DNA from: Streptomyces sp. P3
Lineage (GTDB): Bacteria; Actinomycetota; Actinomycetes; Streptomycetales; Streptomycetaceae
Assembly (NCBI GenBank): GCA_016893485.2
Contig: JAFEKX020000001.1
Coordinates: forward strand, 9,379,501 to 9,443,500
Direction: 5' to 3'
Length of the DNA stretch: 64,000 nucleotides
The notes below the pieces were generated by a model that saw nothing but the letters and a program-made list of their open reading frames with translations, did no database searches and was not told the origin of the DNA. The position numbers and the translations under genes were made by a program. Positions 17,821-27,232 of this stretch are shown one piece after another. Each line of letters begins with the position of its first letter. Position 1 is the stretch's first letter.

Positions 17821-18408
17821 TCACAGGTGCAGGAGCCGGCGGGTGACGGTCATCGCGGTGTCCAGGGCGCCGATGTCCCGGTGGATCTTGGCCATGACGC
17901 TGGCGCCGAGCCACATGTCGTAGAGGGCCTGTGCCGTGCTGCGGGCCCCGTCGTCGACCGAGAGGGAGCCGTCCTCCACGCCCGCGGCGATCGTGCGTTC
18001 CAGGCGGTCGACTATGGCGGTGGTGCCGTCCTTCAGTGCGAGGCGCATCGACTCCGACAGGTCGGCGACCTCGGCGCCGAGCTTCACGGCCAGGCACTTG
18101 CCCTGGCACTCGTCGACGCTCTGTGTGTCGCGCCAGCTCTGCCAGTAGTTCAGCAGCCGCTGTGCCGAGGTCGTGCCCGGCTCGGCGAGGATGCGGTCCA
18201 TGTCGGCGAGGTAGTCCGTGAAGTAGGACTGCATCATCGCCTCGCCGAAGGCGTCCTTGGAGTCGAAGTAGTGATAGAAGGACCCCTTGGGCACCCCGGC
18301 CGCGGACAGGACCTCGTTAATCCCCACCGCGGCGAAACCCTTGCGGGACATGATCCGCTGAGCCGTGTCGAGGATGCTGCGGCGGGTGTCGCCCTGAGTG
18401 ACTGGCAT
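17821..18408 (-). CDS. TetR-family repressor of a three-gene stress regulon
   Basis: An intact 195-residue TetR protein. The helix-turn-helix is at about residues 8-55 (TRRSILDTAQRIMSRKGFAAVGINEVLSAAGVPKGSFYHYFDSKDAFGEAM). The C-terminal domain has CQGKCLAVKLGAEVADLSESMRLALKDG, containing Cys residues in the same region as the NemR/AcuR-like group, where cysteine modification or small electrophiles release DNA. Its own promoter holds TAGACCGGTCGTCTA at 18429-18443, which resembles the NemR box. Matching sites occur before the flanking DJ-1/PfpI and hydrolase genes, so it probably represses all three. Whether the cysteines are the sensor is inferred. Confidence 0.87.
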   Translation of the reverse strand: MPVTQGDTRRSILDTAQRIMSRKGFAAVGINEVLSAAGVPKGSFYHYFDSKDAFGEAMMQSYFTDYLADMDRILAEPGTTSAQRLLNYWQSWRDTQSVDECQGKCLAVKLGAEVADLSESMRLALKDGTTAIVDRLERTIAAGVEDGSLSVDDGARSTAQALYDMWLGASVMAKIHRDIGALDTAMTVTRRLLHL

Positions 18409-18428
18409 AACGCCACCCTATCGCTGAA

Positions 18429-18443
18429 TAGACCGGTCGTCTA
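18429..18443 (-). promoter_or_regulatory. TetR autoregulatory operator
   Basis: TAGACCGGTCGTCTA, with five-base perfect arms TAGAC/GTCTA, lies 21-35 bp upstream of the TetR start. It has the same core as the sites at 17718-17731 and 19373-19387. Confidence 0.75.
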
Positions 18444-18454
18444 GCGATGGTCGG

Positions 18455-18478
18455 TGATCAGTGATCAGTGATCAGTGG
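18455..18478. repeat. Short tandem repeat GATCAGT x3
   Basis: The 7-bp unit GATCAGT is repeated three times, each containing the palindrome TGATCA. It overlaps the stop codon of the hydrolase gene and runs toward the TetR promoter. Confidence 0.8.
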
Positions 18479-19307
18479 CCGAGGAAGTCGAGGAGGATTT
18501 CGTTGACCTCGGCGGTGTGGGTGGTGAGGAGGCCGTGGGGGCGCCTTCGATCTCGACGTACCGCGCGCCGGGCAGTGCCTTGGCGAAGCGCCGTCCGGTG
18601 GCGTCGATGGGCAGCGTGCGGTCGGCGGTCCCGTGCACGATCAGTGTCGGGACGTCGATGCGGGGTATGTCGGCGCGGAAGTCGGTGGGCCAGCTCAGGG
18701 GCGCGGCCGCGGAGGCGATCGCGCCGGCGCCGGTCGCGATGTTCCAGGCGTTGCGCACGGCTTCCTCGCTCACCCGGGTGCCGAGGTTCTCGTCGAGGTT
18801 GAAGAAGTCGTCGTAGAAGCCGGTGAAGAAGGCGTAGCGGTCCTTGGCCACCGCGTCGGAGACGCCCTGGAAGAAGGAGAGCGGGGCGGCACCGTTCGGA
18901 TTGTCGTCCGTGATCGCGAGGAACGGCTCCAGCGAGGCAAGGAAGACGGCCTTGCCTATGCGGGCCGAACCGTAGGCGGACAGATAGCGGGCCACCTCGC
19001 CGGTGCCCATGGAGAACCCGACCAGGACCGCGTCGCGCAGGTCGAGGGTCTCCATGAGGGTGTTCAGGTCTGCCGCGAAGGTGTCGTAGTCGTAACCGGT
19101 CGCGGGCTGGCTGGATTTGCCGAAGCCGCGCCGGTCGTAGGTGATGACCCGGTTGCCCGAGGCCAGCAGCGCCGGGATCTGTCCCTCCCAGGAGGTGCCG
19201 TCTAGCGGGTAGCCGTGGATCAGCACGACCGGTCGGCCCGATCCCTTGTCCTCGTAGTGCAGTTCGATGTCGGTGCTGTTCTCCGTGCCGACCTTGATGC
19301 GTCCCAT
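18472..19307 (-). CDS. Alpha/beta-hydrolase (non-heme chloroperoxidase-like); one frame break near 3' end
   Basis: A protein of about 278 residues with the alpha/beta-hydrolase fold. It shows the oxyanion strand VVLIHGYPLDGTSWEGQIPALL, TYDRRGFGKSSQP, the nucleophile elbow VGFSMGTGEVARYL (Ser about residue 97) and the acid loop TLIVHGTADRTLPIDATG. The catalytic His appears only after restoring one base near 18540 (YVEIEGAPHGLLTTHTAEVNEILLDFLGH). Sequence order matches non-heme chloroperoxidases/aryl esterases. ATG 19307 has AAGGAG upstream. The same TetR operator precedes it as precedes the DJ-1/PfpI gene, suggesting joint induction. Confidence 0.83.
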
Positions 19308-19372
19308 GATGCTGGCTCCTTCGGGGAGTGGCGGGTGGCACCGGTCCGTGCCGCCGTTCCGGTGTCGAGGAC

Positions 19373-19387
19373 TATACGACCGGTCTA
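19373..19387 (-). promoter_or_regulatory. TetR operator before the hydrolase gene
   Basis: Read on the minus strand, TAGACCGGTCGTATA is the third promoter copy of the operator seen at 17718-17731 and 18429-18443. It lies about 65 bp before the hydrolase start. Confidence 0.72.
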
Positions 19388-19696
19388 CTCGGGCGGTCAA
19401 TGTGCACCTTCGTGGTGGGAAGTCCACGGGTCCGCTTCGGTAATGGGGTGGGGGTGGCGGTGGGACGGGTGGCGGTCTGAGGGTCGGCGCCGCGCGGTTG
19501 CCCGGAGCGGGCCCGGTCCGCTGCGCCGGTCCGGCGTCCGTGCGGGAATGTCCGCAGTAGGCGCGCACAGGGTGCCCGGCGCTCAGCGGAATCTCGTGGC
19601 CGGTTGCCAGTAGCGGAGATGCCGCAGCAACGTGACTGATCGTCAGGTCGGTCGGCTCCTGCGGCATCCGGATCGAGTCACTCGCTCACGGCTGGC
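19388..19696. other. Intergenic region with a 10-bp hairpin
   Basis: No gene was recognised. GATGCCGCAG (19618-19627) and CTGCGGCATC (19659-19668) form a perfect 10-bp stem with a 31-base loop. It lies 29 bases beyond the stop of the secreted-protein gene at 19697 and may be its terminator. The rest is GC-rich and shows nothing further. Confidence 0.5.
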
Positions 19697-20172
19697 TCAG
19701 CTGAAGACGAAGGGTCCGGGTGACTGGGCCGCGCTTGATGTGCAGGTGACGGAGATGCCGAAGATGACCATTTTCAGCGAGCCCTTGTAGAAGTCGAGCT
19801 TGTCGCGGACGGCCACGGTGCCGGGAAGCGGGCCGACGGTGACGGCGCCGCCTGCGGGTATGCCGGGTTCGCGGTGCCGCTGAAGACCCGGCTGGCGCCG
19901 GTGGAGTTGGTCATGGTGAGGGTTGAGCTGATGGAGTTCGCGGACAGGGCCAGCGGTGTGGTGATGGCCGTGGAGTTGAGGGTGATGGTGGCCGAGGTGC
20001 TGCTGGTCTGCGTGGCGGTCAGTGTGGCCGCGCCGCCGCCGAAGATGCCGCAGGAGGCGGTGATGCTGGCGGAGCTGGGGGTGACGGCGGCTGACGCGGT
20101 GGGCGCGAGGGCCAGTGTCGTGGCGGCGATGACCCCGGTTGCGAGTGCCGCACCTGTGGTTAATCGTTTCAT
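19697..20172 (-). CDS. Small secreted protein, unknown; one frame break
   Basis: ATG 20172 opens a clear Sec signal peptide (MKRLTTGAALATGVIAATTLALAPTASA) with an AxA cleavage site. About 130 mature residues follow, rich in Ser/Thr and short strands (ATLTATQTSSTSATITLNS, LTMTNSTGASRVFSGTANP), suggesting a small beta-sandwich. Two Cys residues (SCGIFG and ISVTCTS) could form a disulfide. One base missing near 19862 separates the N-terminal two thirds from the tail (AVRDKLDFYKGSLKMVIFGISVTCTSSAAQ). I do not recognise the family. Similar small secreted actinomycete proteins are of unknown function. Confidence 0.65.
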
Positions 20173-20480
20173 GGGGATCGTGTTCCCTTCCCATGGGTGG
20201 GAGTGCCATGTGTGGGATGGCGACCCCGGGCCGAGTGGGTGCGGGCACACTGCGGGGATCGAATCTGACGGTCCGTCGGATCGTGCGCTCCCCATTGATA
20301 CGCGAGCGGCACGGAACGGCACAGTTGAGATCTGGCCGACTGCGTACGACAGGTCGCGGACCGGCGTCGAGCAGTCGGTGCCCAGGTGACCGCCCAGGTG
20401 GGGGCGGTGCCACCGAGTCTGGTTTCCACCGGCCGGAGCCCCCGCTGAGCGGGTCTGGGCACGCTTGAGAGGATCGGGGC
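20173..20480. other. Divergent intergenic region, nothing recognised
   Basis: About 310 bp between the secreted-protein gene and the VOC gene. GGAAGGGA, about 12 bases before ATG 20172, is the ribosome site for the former. No other element stood out. Confidence 0.45.
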
Positions 20481-20871
20481 ATGGCGGACTCACCTATGCA
20501 GATCAATGCCCTCGTCGTCGATGCCACGGACCCCGAGCGGCTCGCTGCGTTCTGGTCTGAACTGCTTGGCAGGCCGGTCGTGGCCCGTATGGGACCGTAC
20601 GTATGGCTGCGGCGGGAGGGTGGCCTGGGGCTGGGCTTTCAGCGAACCGACGAGGCCAAGTCGGGTAAGAACCGGATGCACTTCGACATCACCTCTTCCG
20701 ATCCCGCTGCCGAGCAGCGACGGGTCGAGATGCTCGGCGGTCGCAGGCTGGAGCAGTACGACGGTGGCGGGTTCCTGGTGATGGCGGACCCTGAGGGCAA
20801 TGAGTTCTGCATCATCCCTGAGGGGGCCTTTCGAACTCGACGACGAAGGGCGCGCGGACTACCTCGGCTGA
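20481..20871 (+). CDS. VOC-family (glyoxalase/dioxygenase-fold) protein; one frame break
   Basis: A protein of about 130 residues with one glyoxalase-like repeat pair: QINALVVDATDPERLAAFWSELLGRPVV, VWLRREGGLGLGFQRT, NRMHFDITSSDPAAEQRRVEMLGGRRLE and FLVMADPEGNEFCIIPE. The spacing of DPEGNEFCI with an acidic metal ligand is typical of the small single-chain VOC proteins common in Streptomyces. One base missing near 20826 hides the natural ending (PFELDDEGRADYLG, stop at 20871). As written, the frame runs on to 21200 through low-quality sequence. Such proteins include resistance and lyase types, and nothing here identifies the substrate. Confidence 0.78.
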
Positions 20872-21021
20872 TGGTCGAACTTCCAGGGCGCGCAGCACGG
20901 TTGGGCTTGGTCTTTGGCTCGGCCCCGAAAGCCGTCGCCACCACCGCTCTTCACGCCTCCGGCAGGAGGGCCGGGCCTGGTGCTGCCCTCTCGACCCGAG
21001 CACTGGGCGACCTGAAGGAAT

Positions 21022-21041
21022 CCCCTCCCGTCAGGGAGGGG
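21022..21041 (-). terminator. Terminator of the GH16 gene
   Basis: A perfect 8-bp stem CCCCTCCC (21022-21029) and GGGAGGGG (21034-21041) with a GTCA loop lies five bases past the GH16 stop. On the minus strand it is followed by ATTCCTT. Confidence 0.75.
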
Positions 21042-21046
21042 GAGGA

Positions 21047-22776
21047 TCAGGCCAGGGCGAATTTCTGGGCGCCGGAGGCGTTGCAGTCCCAGATCTCGAG
21101 GCGCGTGCCGTTGGCGGTGGCGCCCGATGGTGAGTCGATGCATCGGCCGGTGGTCGGGTTGGACATCGAGCCGTCGGCGTTGACCACCCAGTTCTGGTAG
21201 CCGCCGCCGTTGCACGTGGCGAGCTGGAGCTTTGTGCCGTTCGCGTTCACGCCGCCCGCGATGTCCAGGCACTTGCCCAGCGTGCGCAGGGTCTGGCCGC
21301 TCCAGGTCCACTTCTGGTCGAGCGAGGTGGACTGCTGGCAGTCCCACAGCTGTACGGCCGTGCCGTCGCTGCCGGTGTCGTCGCCCGCCACGTCCACGCA
21401 CTTGCCGCCCGGTCCGTAGATCGGGGTGCCGATGGCGAACTTCTGGGCGTCGGCGCTGTTGCAGTCCCAGATCTGGAGGCGGGTGCCGTTGGCGGTGGCA
21501 CCCGACGGCGAGTCGATGCACCGGCCGCTGGTCGGATTGCGGAGCGAGCCGTCGGTCTGCCGTACCCAGTTCTGGTACCCGCCGCTGTTGCACGTGGCGA
21601 GCTGCAACTTTGTCCCCGCGGCGCTGTTTCCGCCGGCGATGTCCAGGCATTTGTCGAGGGTCTGCAGGGTCTGGCCGCTCCAGGTCCAGTGCTGGTCCTT
21701 TGCCGCTGACTGGCAGTCCCACAGCTGCACCGCGGTGCCGTCGCCGCCGGTGTCGTCACCTGATACGTCCACGCACTTGCCGCCGGGGCCGGTGATCGTC
21801 TGGCCGGTCACCGAACCGCCGCCGCCTCCGGAGCCGGGCGCCTTGTTGTAGACGGCCACCGAGTCGACGACCAGTTTCCCGCCGGAGACCGTGGCCGCGT
21901 TCGGACCCCCGCCGAAGGCGTCCGGGAAACCGCCGCCGATCGCCAGGTCGTAGATGATGAAGAAGGGATGGTCGACCGCGTCGGCCCAGGTCGTCGCATC
22001 CACCTGGTTCGCGTTGACGGTGAAGAAGTTGTTCCCGTCGAGGTAGAACCTGATCTGCTCCGGCGACACCGAGCGGTCGATCTCCGCCGCGTAGTCGTGG
22101 AAACCGGTCTGGCAGCCGGAACAGGCGCGTTCACCCGAGCCGATGCCCGTCGACTCGTTGCACGGTCCGCCCGGGTTCACGCCGCAGTGCAGGGTGCTGA
22201 AGACGGAACTGCGGCCGTTGATGTCCTCCATGATGTCGACCTCGCCGGACTTCGGCCAGGTCACGCCGTCACGCAGCGGCGCACCGAGCATCCAGAACGC
22301 CGGCCAGTAACCCGCGCCGTTGGCGGTGGTGACGTTGGGCTGCTGGAGGACGGACTCGATACGCACGACGCCGCCTGCCGGTGCGCCGAAGCCCGCCGAC
22401 TGGGTCTCCACGCGGCCGGAGGTCCATCCGCTGCGCGCGTCGGAGCCCGAGTGGAGGGCCTGGAGCACCAGGTGGCCCTGGCCGTCGTAGTAGACGTTCG
22501 AGGTGCTGCTGGTCATGGTCTCGATCTCACCGGTGCCGAAATTGCTGCCCGGTCCGGTGTCGTACTTCCACAGGCTCTGGTCGATGCCGGTGCCGGACGC
22601 ACCGTTGAAGTCGTCGCTCCACGTGAGCGAGAAGCCCGAGGGCGTCGGGGGACCGCCGCCTGAGCGGCCGGCGCCGTCGCGGTCAAGGCGGCGGCCACGG
22701 TCGCCACGACGACGGGGATCAGAGTCAGAGGGCTCTTCCATCCGCCGCGCTGTGATCTTGCAGAGAGTAATTGCAT
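21047..22776 (-). CDS. Secreted GH16 endo-beta-glucanase with two ricin-type lectin modules; frame break in signal region
   Basis: ATG 22776 follows a strong GGAGG. The signal peptide (LTLIPVVVATVAAALTATAPAAQA) is followed by a frame change near 22668. Then comes a complete GH16 catalytic domain: FSLTWSDDFNGASGTGIDQSLW, YWPAFWMLG and the catalytic motif GEVDIMEDI, with the ExDxxE nucleophile and acid/base. FHDYAAEIDRSVSPEQIRFYLDG and the C-terminal VVDSVAVYN close the domain. After a Gly-rich linker come two tandem ricin B/CBM13-like modules with VDVSGDDTGGDGTAVQLWDC and repeated QxW. It probably cuts extracellular beta-1,3- or mixed-linked glucan. Confidence 0.87.
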
Positions 22777-22933
22777 CTGTCTTACCTCCGAAGAACAAAC
22801 AGGATCGCGCTTGTTTGCTGTGCCGTCTCGGACTGGCTCCGTCGACAGGCAGACCCGGAGTAGGTGAGCGGGCTCTCATCAACTCAGGTGACGATTGGTG
22901 GTGTTGAGCTGTGTGGGGTTCTGTGCGGGGCAG

Positions 22934-22962
22934 ACGTTATTGGACCAGACCAATACCGTCAA
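22934..22962 (-). promoter_or_regulatory. GH16 promoter with palindrome in the -35/-10 spacer
   Basis: On the minus strand TTGACG (22962-22957) and TAACGT (22939-22934) are separated by 17 bp. The hyphenated palindrome TATTGGACCAGACCAATA (22938-22955, top strand) fills the spacer almost exactly. Similar GGTC/GACC inverted elements occur in promoters of Streptomyces polysaccharidase genes, so a repressor probably sits here. Confidence 0.68.
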
Positions 22963-23019
22963 GACTGTGCGCCGCGGCGACGGCTCGGCGAAATGGGTCG
23001 CCGTGACCCGGCAGTCCGC

Positions 23020-23930
23020 CTACGACGACGGTTGCGTGGGCCGTCCGGCTCGGCGGGTGAATCGTCGTAGGCCGCGGCGGGTGGGCTTGAGGGGCTTGTC
23101 CTCGGGGGCGATCGGGCCCTGTCCTGGGGAAGGGCCGGCCGTGCCTGGCTGTGCTGTTGCAGGTCCCGCTGTTCCAGGCGGTTGCGGACGGCGCGGGCCA
23201 TGGCCTGGTGAGCCGGCTCCAGTGGTACGCCCTCTTCGGCGAGGCGCTCCCCACATGTGCAGCAACTCCGCGCCCCGGGTGGCCACTTGGCTCTCGTCCA
23301 GCAGCCGCTGCCACGCCGCGGTGGCACGGGCCACCTCCGGCGCCGCCAGGGCGAGGTCCGTGCGGCAGCGGATGCGTGCCACCGTCAGAGCGAGGACGGT
23401 GGAGAGGGTGTAGTCGCCTCGTTGGAAGGCGAGGTATGCCTCGATCGCCCGTGCTTCCAGGGCGAGTTCGTCCTCCGCGCCCCTGCGCAGGGTGAGGTGT
23501 TCGCGTAGCGCGCTGGCGAGGACGAACGCGGCGTGCAGTTCATCGCGTTGGGCGTGCCGGATGATGCGCTCGACCCGGGCGAGCGGGGGAAGGCCTGCTC
23601 CTCCGCGGCGGTACGCTCGCGTCCCGGCGGCAGGTCCTCGTCCTCGGCGATCGTGCGGCTCGAACCGTCGGGGTGCACCCGCAAGCGGGCCACCTGCATC
23701 ACCGTACGGTCGATGACGGTGGCCGCCACCGGGGCACCCAAGGTGCGGGCGAACATGGCGATGGCGTCCAGGATGGCCTCGTTGGGCTGCTGCACACCGC
23801 CCATCTCCAGCAGATGGCCGTTGACCACCGTCGAGCCGTCCTCGGCCACGAACGCGTCGAGCCGGATCAGCGGCGGCGCGTTGAGTACCGGAAGGTTCGC
23901 GTCGTTTCGGGGTGTCGGTGACTCGTTCAT
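23020..23930 (-). CDS. Protein of unknown function coupled to a C40 peptidase; frame breaks
   Basis: The start is ATG 23930, four bases after the stop of the C40 peptidase gene, so the two form an operon. The N-terminal 110 residues are intact: NLPVLNAPPLIRLDAFVAEDGSTVVNGHLLE, ILDAIAMFARTLGAPVAATVIDRTVMQVARLRVHPDGSS. Restoring bases near 23590 and 23250 gives a helical continuation (VERIIRHAQRDELHAAFVLASALREHLTL then RCRTDLALAAPEVARATAAWQRLLDESQVATRGAELLHMWG). A basic Pro-rich tail ends RRGLRRFTRRAGRP. I do not recognise the family. It is soluble and may work with the secreted cell-wall peptidase, for example in a wall-spanning transfer machine, but nothing here proves it. Confidence 0.6.
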
Positions 23931-23934
23931 CTGC

Positions 23935-24991
23935 TCAGGCTCCGGGTCGGACCACGCCGAGGATGGGCATCGAGGCGGCCGGCGCCACCGTGACCGAACG
24001 TCCCGGCCTCGGTGCGTGCACGATCCGCCCCTGGCCGATGTACATGCCGACGTGGGTGGCGTCGTTGAAGTAGATGATCAGGTCCCCGGGTTGCGCCGAC
24101 GCCAGGCTGACATGCCGTAGCCCCTGCCATTGCGCCTGCGAGGTACGGGGGATGGGGTGTCCGGCCGCCGCCCACGCGGTGGACGTGAGCCCCGAGCAGT
24201 CGTACGACGAAGGGCCGACCGCTCCCCACACGTACGGCTTGCCCATCTGCGCCATCGCGAAGTCCACGGCCCGCTCCGCCGCACCGGTCGCCTTCGTGTC
24301 ACTGCCGGAATCCCCGCCGGTCCAGCGGGACTTGGCCTTCTGCTCGGCGGCATTGTCCAACTGGGCGAGTCTGCGCGCCTGGTCCCGCTGAAGGCCGTCC
24401 TCGATCTGCTCGGCCCGGGCTATCTTCTGCTCGATCCGTTGCTTCGCCGTGGCCTTGGCCGCACGGCTGATCTTCAGCTCGCGCAGCTTTCTTCGCGGCC
24501 GCATCCGTCTGCCCGCTCACCTTGTCGCGGGCGCTCTTCTGGCTGTCGGACACGGTGGCCAGACTCCGCAGGGCCTGGCGCGCCTGGGACGCCTCGTCGA
24601 GGGCCTGGTCCGGGTGGTCGCCCAGCAGCAACTGGATGCCCGTGGAGGCGAGATCACCGCCCCGGTACTGGGTCCGAGCGGCTGCGCCCGCGAGGTTGCG
24701 CAAATCGCGCACCCGGCCCTCGGACAGCGCCAGGTCCTTGCGCAGCGCGGCCAGCCGCTTCGTCTGCCCGGCCGCCTTCACGTCCGCCGTGTTGTACGCC
24801 TCGGTGGCTATCTCCGCCTCGCGGTACAGACCGTTCAGTTCGGTACGGATGCCCTCGATCGACTTGTCGTCCTGTGGGCCGGGTGCTGCCGGCGCCGCGT
24901 AACCGGGGGTGGGCAACAGGGCGATCGCACAGACGAGGGCGGCCAACTGGGCCTCGCGCCAAGGCCGTCTGCCGCCGGTCGACACGTTCAT
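23935..24991 (-). CDS. Secreted NlpC/P60 (C40) cell-wall peptidase with coiled-coil N-domain; one frame break
   Basis: ATG 24991 begins a signal peptide (WREAQLAALVCAIALLPTPGYAAPA). Residues 40-230 form a long charged coiled coil (IRTELNGLYREAEIATEAYNTADVKAAGQTKRLAALRKDLAL), as in actinomycete Rip-type peptidases. One missing base near 24490 separates this from the C-terminal NlpC/P60 domain: MGKPYVWGAVGPSSYDCSGLTSTAWAAAG with catalytic Cys, and ATHVGMYIGQGRIVHAPRPG with catalytic His. It should cleave peptidoglycan stem peptides outside the cell. The downstream gene starts four bases after its stop. Confidence 0.85.
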
Positions 24992-25288
24992 CAAGTCACT
25001 TTCAGAGGTCGTGTGCGGGGGCGGCTCGGACGGGCGACACATTCCTCATGTCACCTGTACAGAACGTGCGGAGAAGTGTTCGAGACTTGAACACACTACC
25101 GTGCGCCCCTCGCGCGACGGACGGCGGCATCCCTCCCCGGCGTGTCAACTGGGTTGCAGGCACCACCACTTGCCGCGTCGGCAGGGCCTGACACAGAAAG
25201 GCTGGTCACCCTGCGCGGTGTGCAGTGCTGATCTTTGGGGATACGACCATCACCTGGCCGGGGTGCACCCCGGCCCAGACGCCGCGCC
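24992..25288. other. Intergenic region with GTGTTC/GAACAC inverted repeat
   Basis: This holds the C40 peptidase promoter region. GTGTTC-N7-GAACAC at about 25077-25095 is an inverted repeat that could be an operator. No gene was seen. Confidence 0.45.
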
Positions 25289-26989
25289 TCAGGCCCGCGT
25301 CCGGTGTCCGCTCCCGGACGGAGAAGCCGGAGCGGTCGGGGACGCCGGAGCGGTCGGCGCCGCCGCGGTCTCGCCTGCCGTGACCGCCGGGGTGCCCTTG
25401 CCTCCGGGGTGGCGCAGGGAGACGAGATAGCCGATACCCAGGGCGATGGCCATGCCGTAGAGGACCCATTGGTTGGCCTCGGCGAAGTCCATCCGCACGC
25501 TCGACATCGCGTCGCGCGCCGCACTCGCGGCAGGACCGCTGCCGGTGGGCTGGCGGGCGTCTCCGTTGCCCGTGACCGCCTCGGCGATGTCCTTCGCCAC
25601 GCCGTTCGCGGTGCCCGACGACACCCCGCGGGAGGTGAGGGTCGACACGACGTTCTGGGTCGTCTGGTGGGTGAGGATCGTCCCGAGGACGGCCAGACCG
25701 ACACTCGCCGCGTAGTTGCGCACGGTCTGCGTGATGCCGGTGACCTCGCCGTAGGAGGCGCCGATCGCCCGGTTGACGGCGTCCGTGGAGGCGGGCGCCA
25801 GGATGAAGCCGATGCCGGCGCCGGCGAGGGCGACGTAGGGCCACTGGTCGTGCATCGACAGGTCGGTCAGCTTGTTGGCCCACAGGGCGAACCCGACGGC
25901 GCCCAGGGCCGTGCCGATCCTCATCGGCCCCCGGGCCCCCTGTTTGTCCAGCATCCGCCCGCCCCACTGGGAGGCGATCGCGAAGCCGGCGAAGAAGTAC
26001 AGGAGATACAGCGCGGCCTGGTTGGGGGAGGCGCTCAGTGAGACCTGGGCGTAGACCGAGGCGAAGAAGAACACCGGGACGAAGGCCAGCATGGCGAAGA
26101 ACAGCACCAGCACGTCCACGGTGAAGGCCTTGTCACGGAACACCGCGAGGTTGACCAGCGGGTGCCGCCTGCCTCGCTCGTAACGCCAGAACAGGACGAG
26201 CACCGCCAGGCCGCCCGCGATGCAGGCCCAGGTCGCCGCGCTGTCCCAGCCCCAGGACGCCGCCTGCTGGAAACCGAGCACACTCACACCCATGCCGACC
26301 GCGATGAGTACGGCGCCGACGACGTCCAGCGACTCGTCGCGTCGCCGGTTCCGGACATGCGCCATCATCGTCAGGACGAGGGCCACGACGGCGACGGGCA
26401 CGTTCACCCAGAAGATCGCCCGCCAGGTCCAGGACGTGAGCCAGCCGCCCAGCAGCGGTCCGAGGGCCGTCAGCGCCCCGGACAGGCCGAAGAACAGGGC
26501 CAGGGCCCGGCCGCGCCGCTCCACCGGGAAGACGGCCACTACGACGGCCAGGGCCGCCGGGAACAGCAGCGCCGCTCCCAGGCCCTGCGTCGCCCGGAAG
26601 ATGATCAGCCAGGTCTGGGCGAAGTCGCCCTTGGGGACGCAGCCGCAGAGCACGGAGGAGATGACGAAGACGAGGGTGCCGACGATGACGACCCGGCGTG
26701 GCCCGAAGAGGTCCGCAAGCCGACCGCCGAGGGCGAAGAACGCCGCCAGCGACAGCAGATAGGCGTTCACCACCCACTGCATGCCCGAACCGGTCAGGCC
26801 CAGCTCGTTGACGATGTCCGGAGCCGCGATGGAGACGATCGTCTGATCGATGAACGTCATCGACACCGCGAAGAGCATGGCCGCGAGGGTCAGCGTCTGG
26901 TTCGGGGTCCTGGGCGCCGGTTCAGCGGCTGCGCCCCGCGCCGCATGAGTGCCACTCACCCGTCCATTCTCAGCCGCTTCGCCGGGCAT
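25289..26989 (-). CDS. DHA2-family (EmrB/QacA-type, 14-TM) MFS drug-efflux pump
   Basis: An intact protein of about 566 residues. Helix 1 carries MLFAVSMTFIDQTIVSIAAPDI, the DHA2 D1 motif. GRLADLFGPRRVVIVG is motif A, and motif C is seen at GLSGALTALGPLLGGWLTSWTWRAIFWVNVP. Fourteen hydrophobic helices follow, and the last ends LYGMAIALGIGYLVSL before a 40-residue Ala/Pro/Ser-rich cytoplasmic tail. Starts at 26989 (ATG) and 26959 (GTG) are both possible because neither has a clear ribosome site. This family exports drugs or secondary metabolites by proton antiport. No regulator is adjacent, and the substrate is unknown. Confidence 0.85.
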   Translation of the reverse strand: MPGEAAENGRVSGTHAARGAAAEPAPRTPNQTLTLAAMLFAVSMTFIDQTIVSIAAPDIVNELGLTGSGMQWVVNAYLLSLAAFFALGGRLADLFGPRRVVIVGTLVFVISSVLCGCVPKGDFAQTWLIIFRATQGLGAALLFPAALAVVVAVFPVERRGRALALFFGLSGALTALGPLLGGWLTSWTWRAIFWVNVPVAVVALVLTMMAHVRNRRRDESLDVVGAVLIAVGMGVSVLGFQQAASWGWDSAATWACIAGGLAVLVLFWRYERGRRHPLVNLAVFRDKAFTVDVLVLFFAMLAFVPVFFFASVYAQVSLSASPNQAALYLLYFFAGFAIASQWGGRMLDKQGARGPMRIGTALGAVGFALWANKLTDLSMHDQWPYVALAGAGIGFILAPASTDAVNRAIGASYGEVTGITQTVRNYAASVGLAVLGTILTHQTTQNVVSTLTSRGVSSGTANGVAKDIAEAVTGNGDARQPTGSGPAASAARDAMSSVRMDFAEANQWVLYGMAIALGIGYLVSLRHPGGKGTPAVTAGETAAAPTAPASPTAPASPSGSGHRTRA

Positions 26990-27232
26990 CGCATCCGCAG
27001 GACGATCACGGGCCCCGGGGTGGGGCGGTGGTGCCGGGGCTGGTCCACGCGCTGTTCGGAACAATCGGCGGAGCGGGTGACCATGCCGCGAGTGCACGAT
27101 GTAGCGACGGCGACATCTCCCGACTCCGCCACCCGGACCGGCAGGACGGCGGCGGGTGCGGGTATCGCCTTCGGGCAGTTCAGGGAGGGCGTCGACGTCG
27201 TTGAGGTCGGGGTCGCCGTCCGCCTCTGGGCG

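Noticed and set aside
22938..22955. DasR site in the GH16 promoter
   Set aside because: The sequence shares GGTC/GACC elements but lacks the TGGTCTAGACCA core, so a different regulator is likelier.
25077..25095. LexA/SOS box
   Set aside because: The actinobacterial box has GAAC before GTTC with a four-base gap. Here the order is reversed and the gap is seven.
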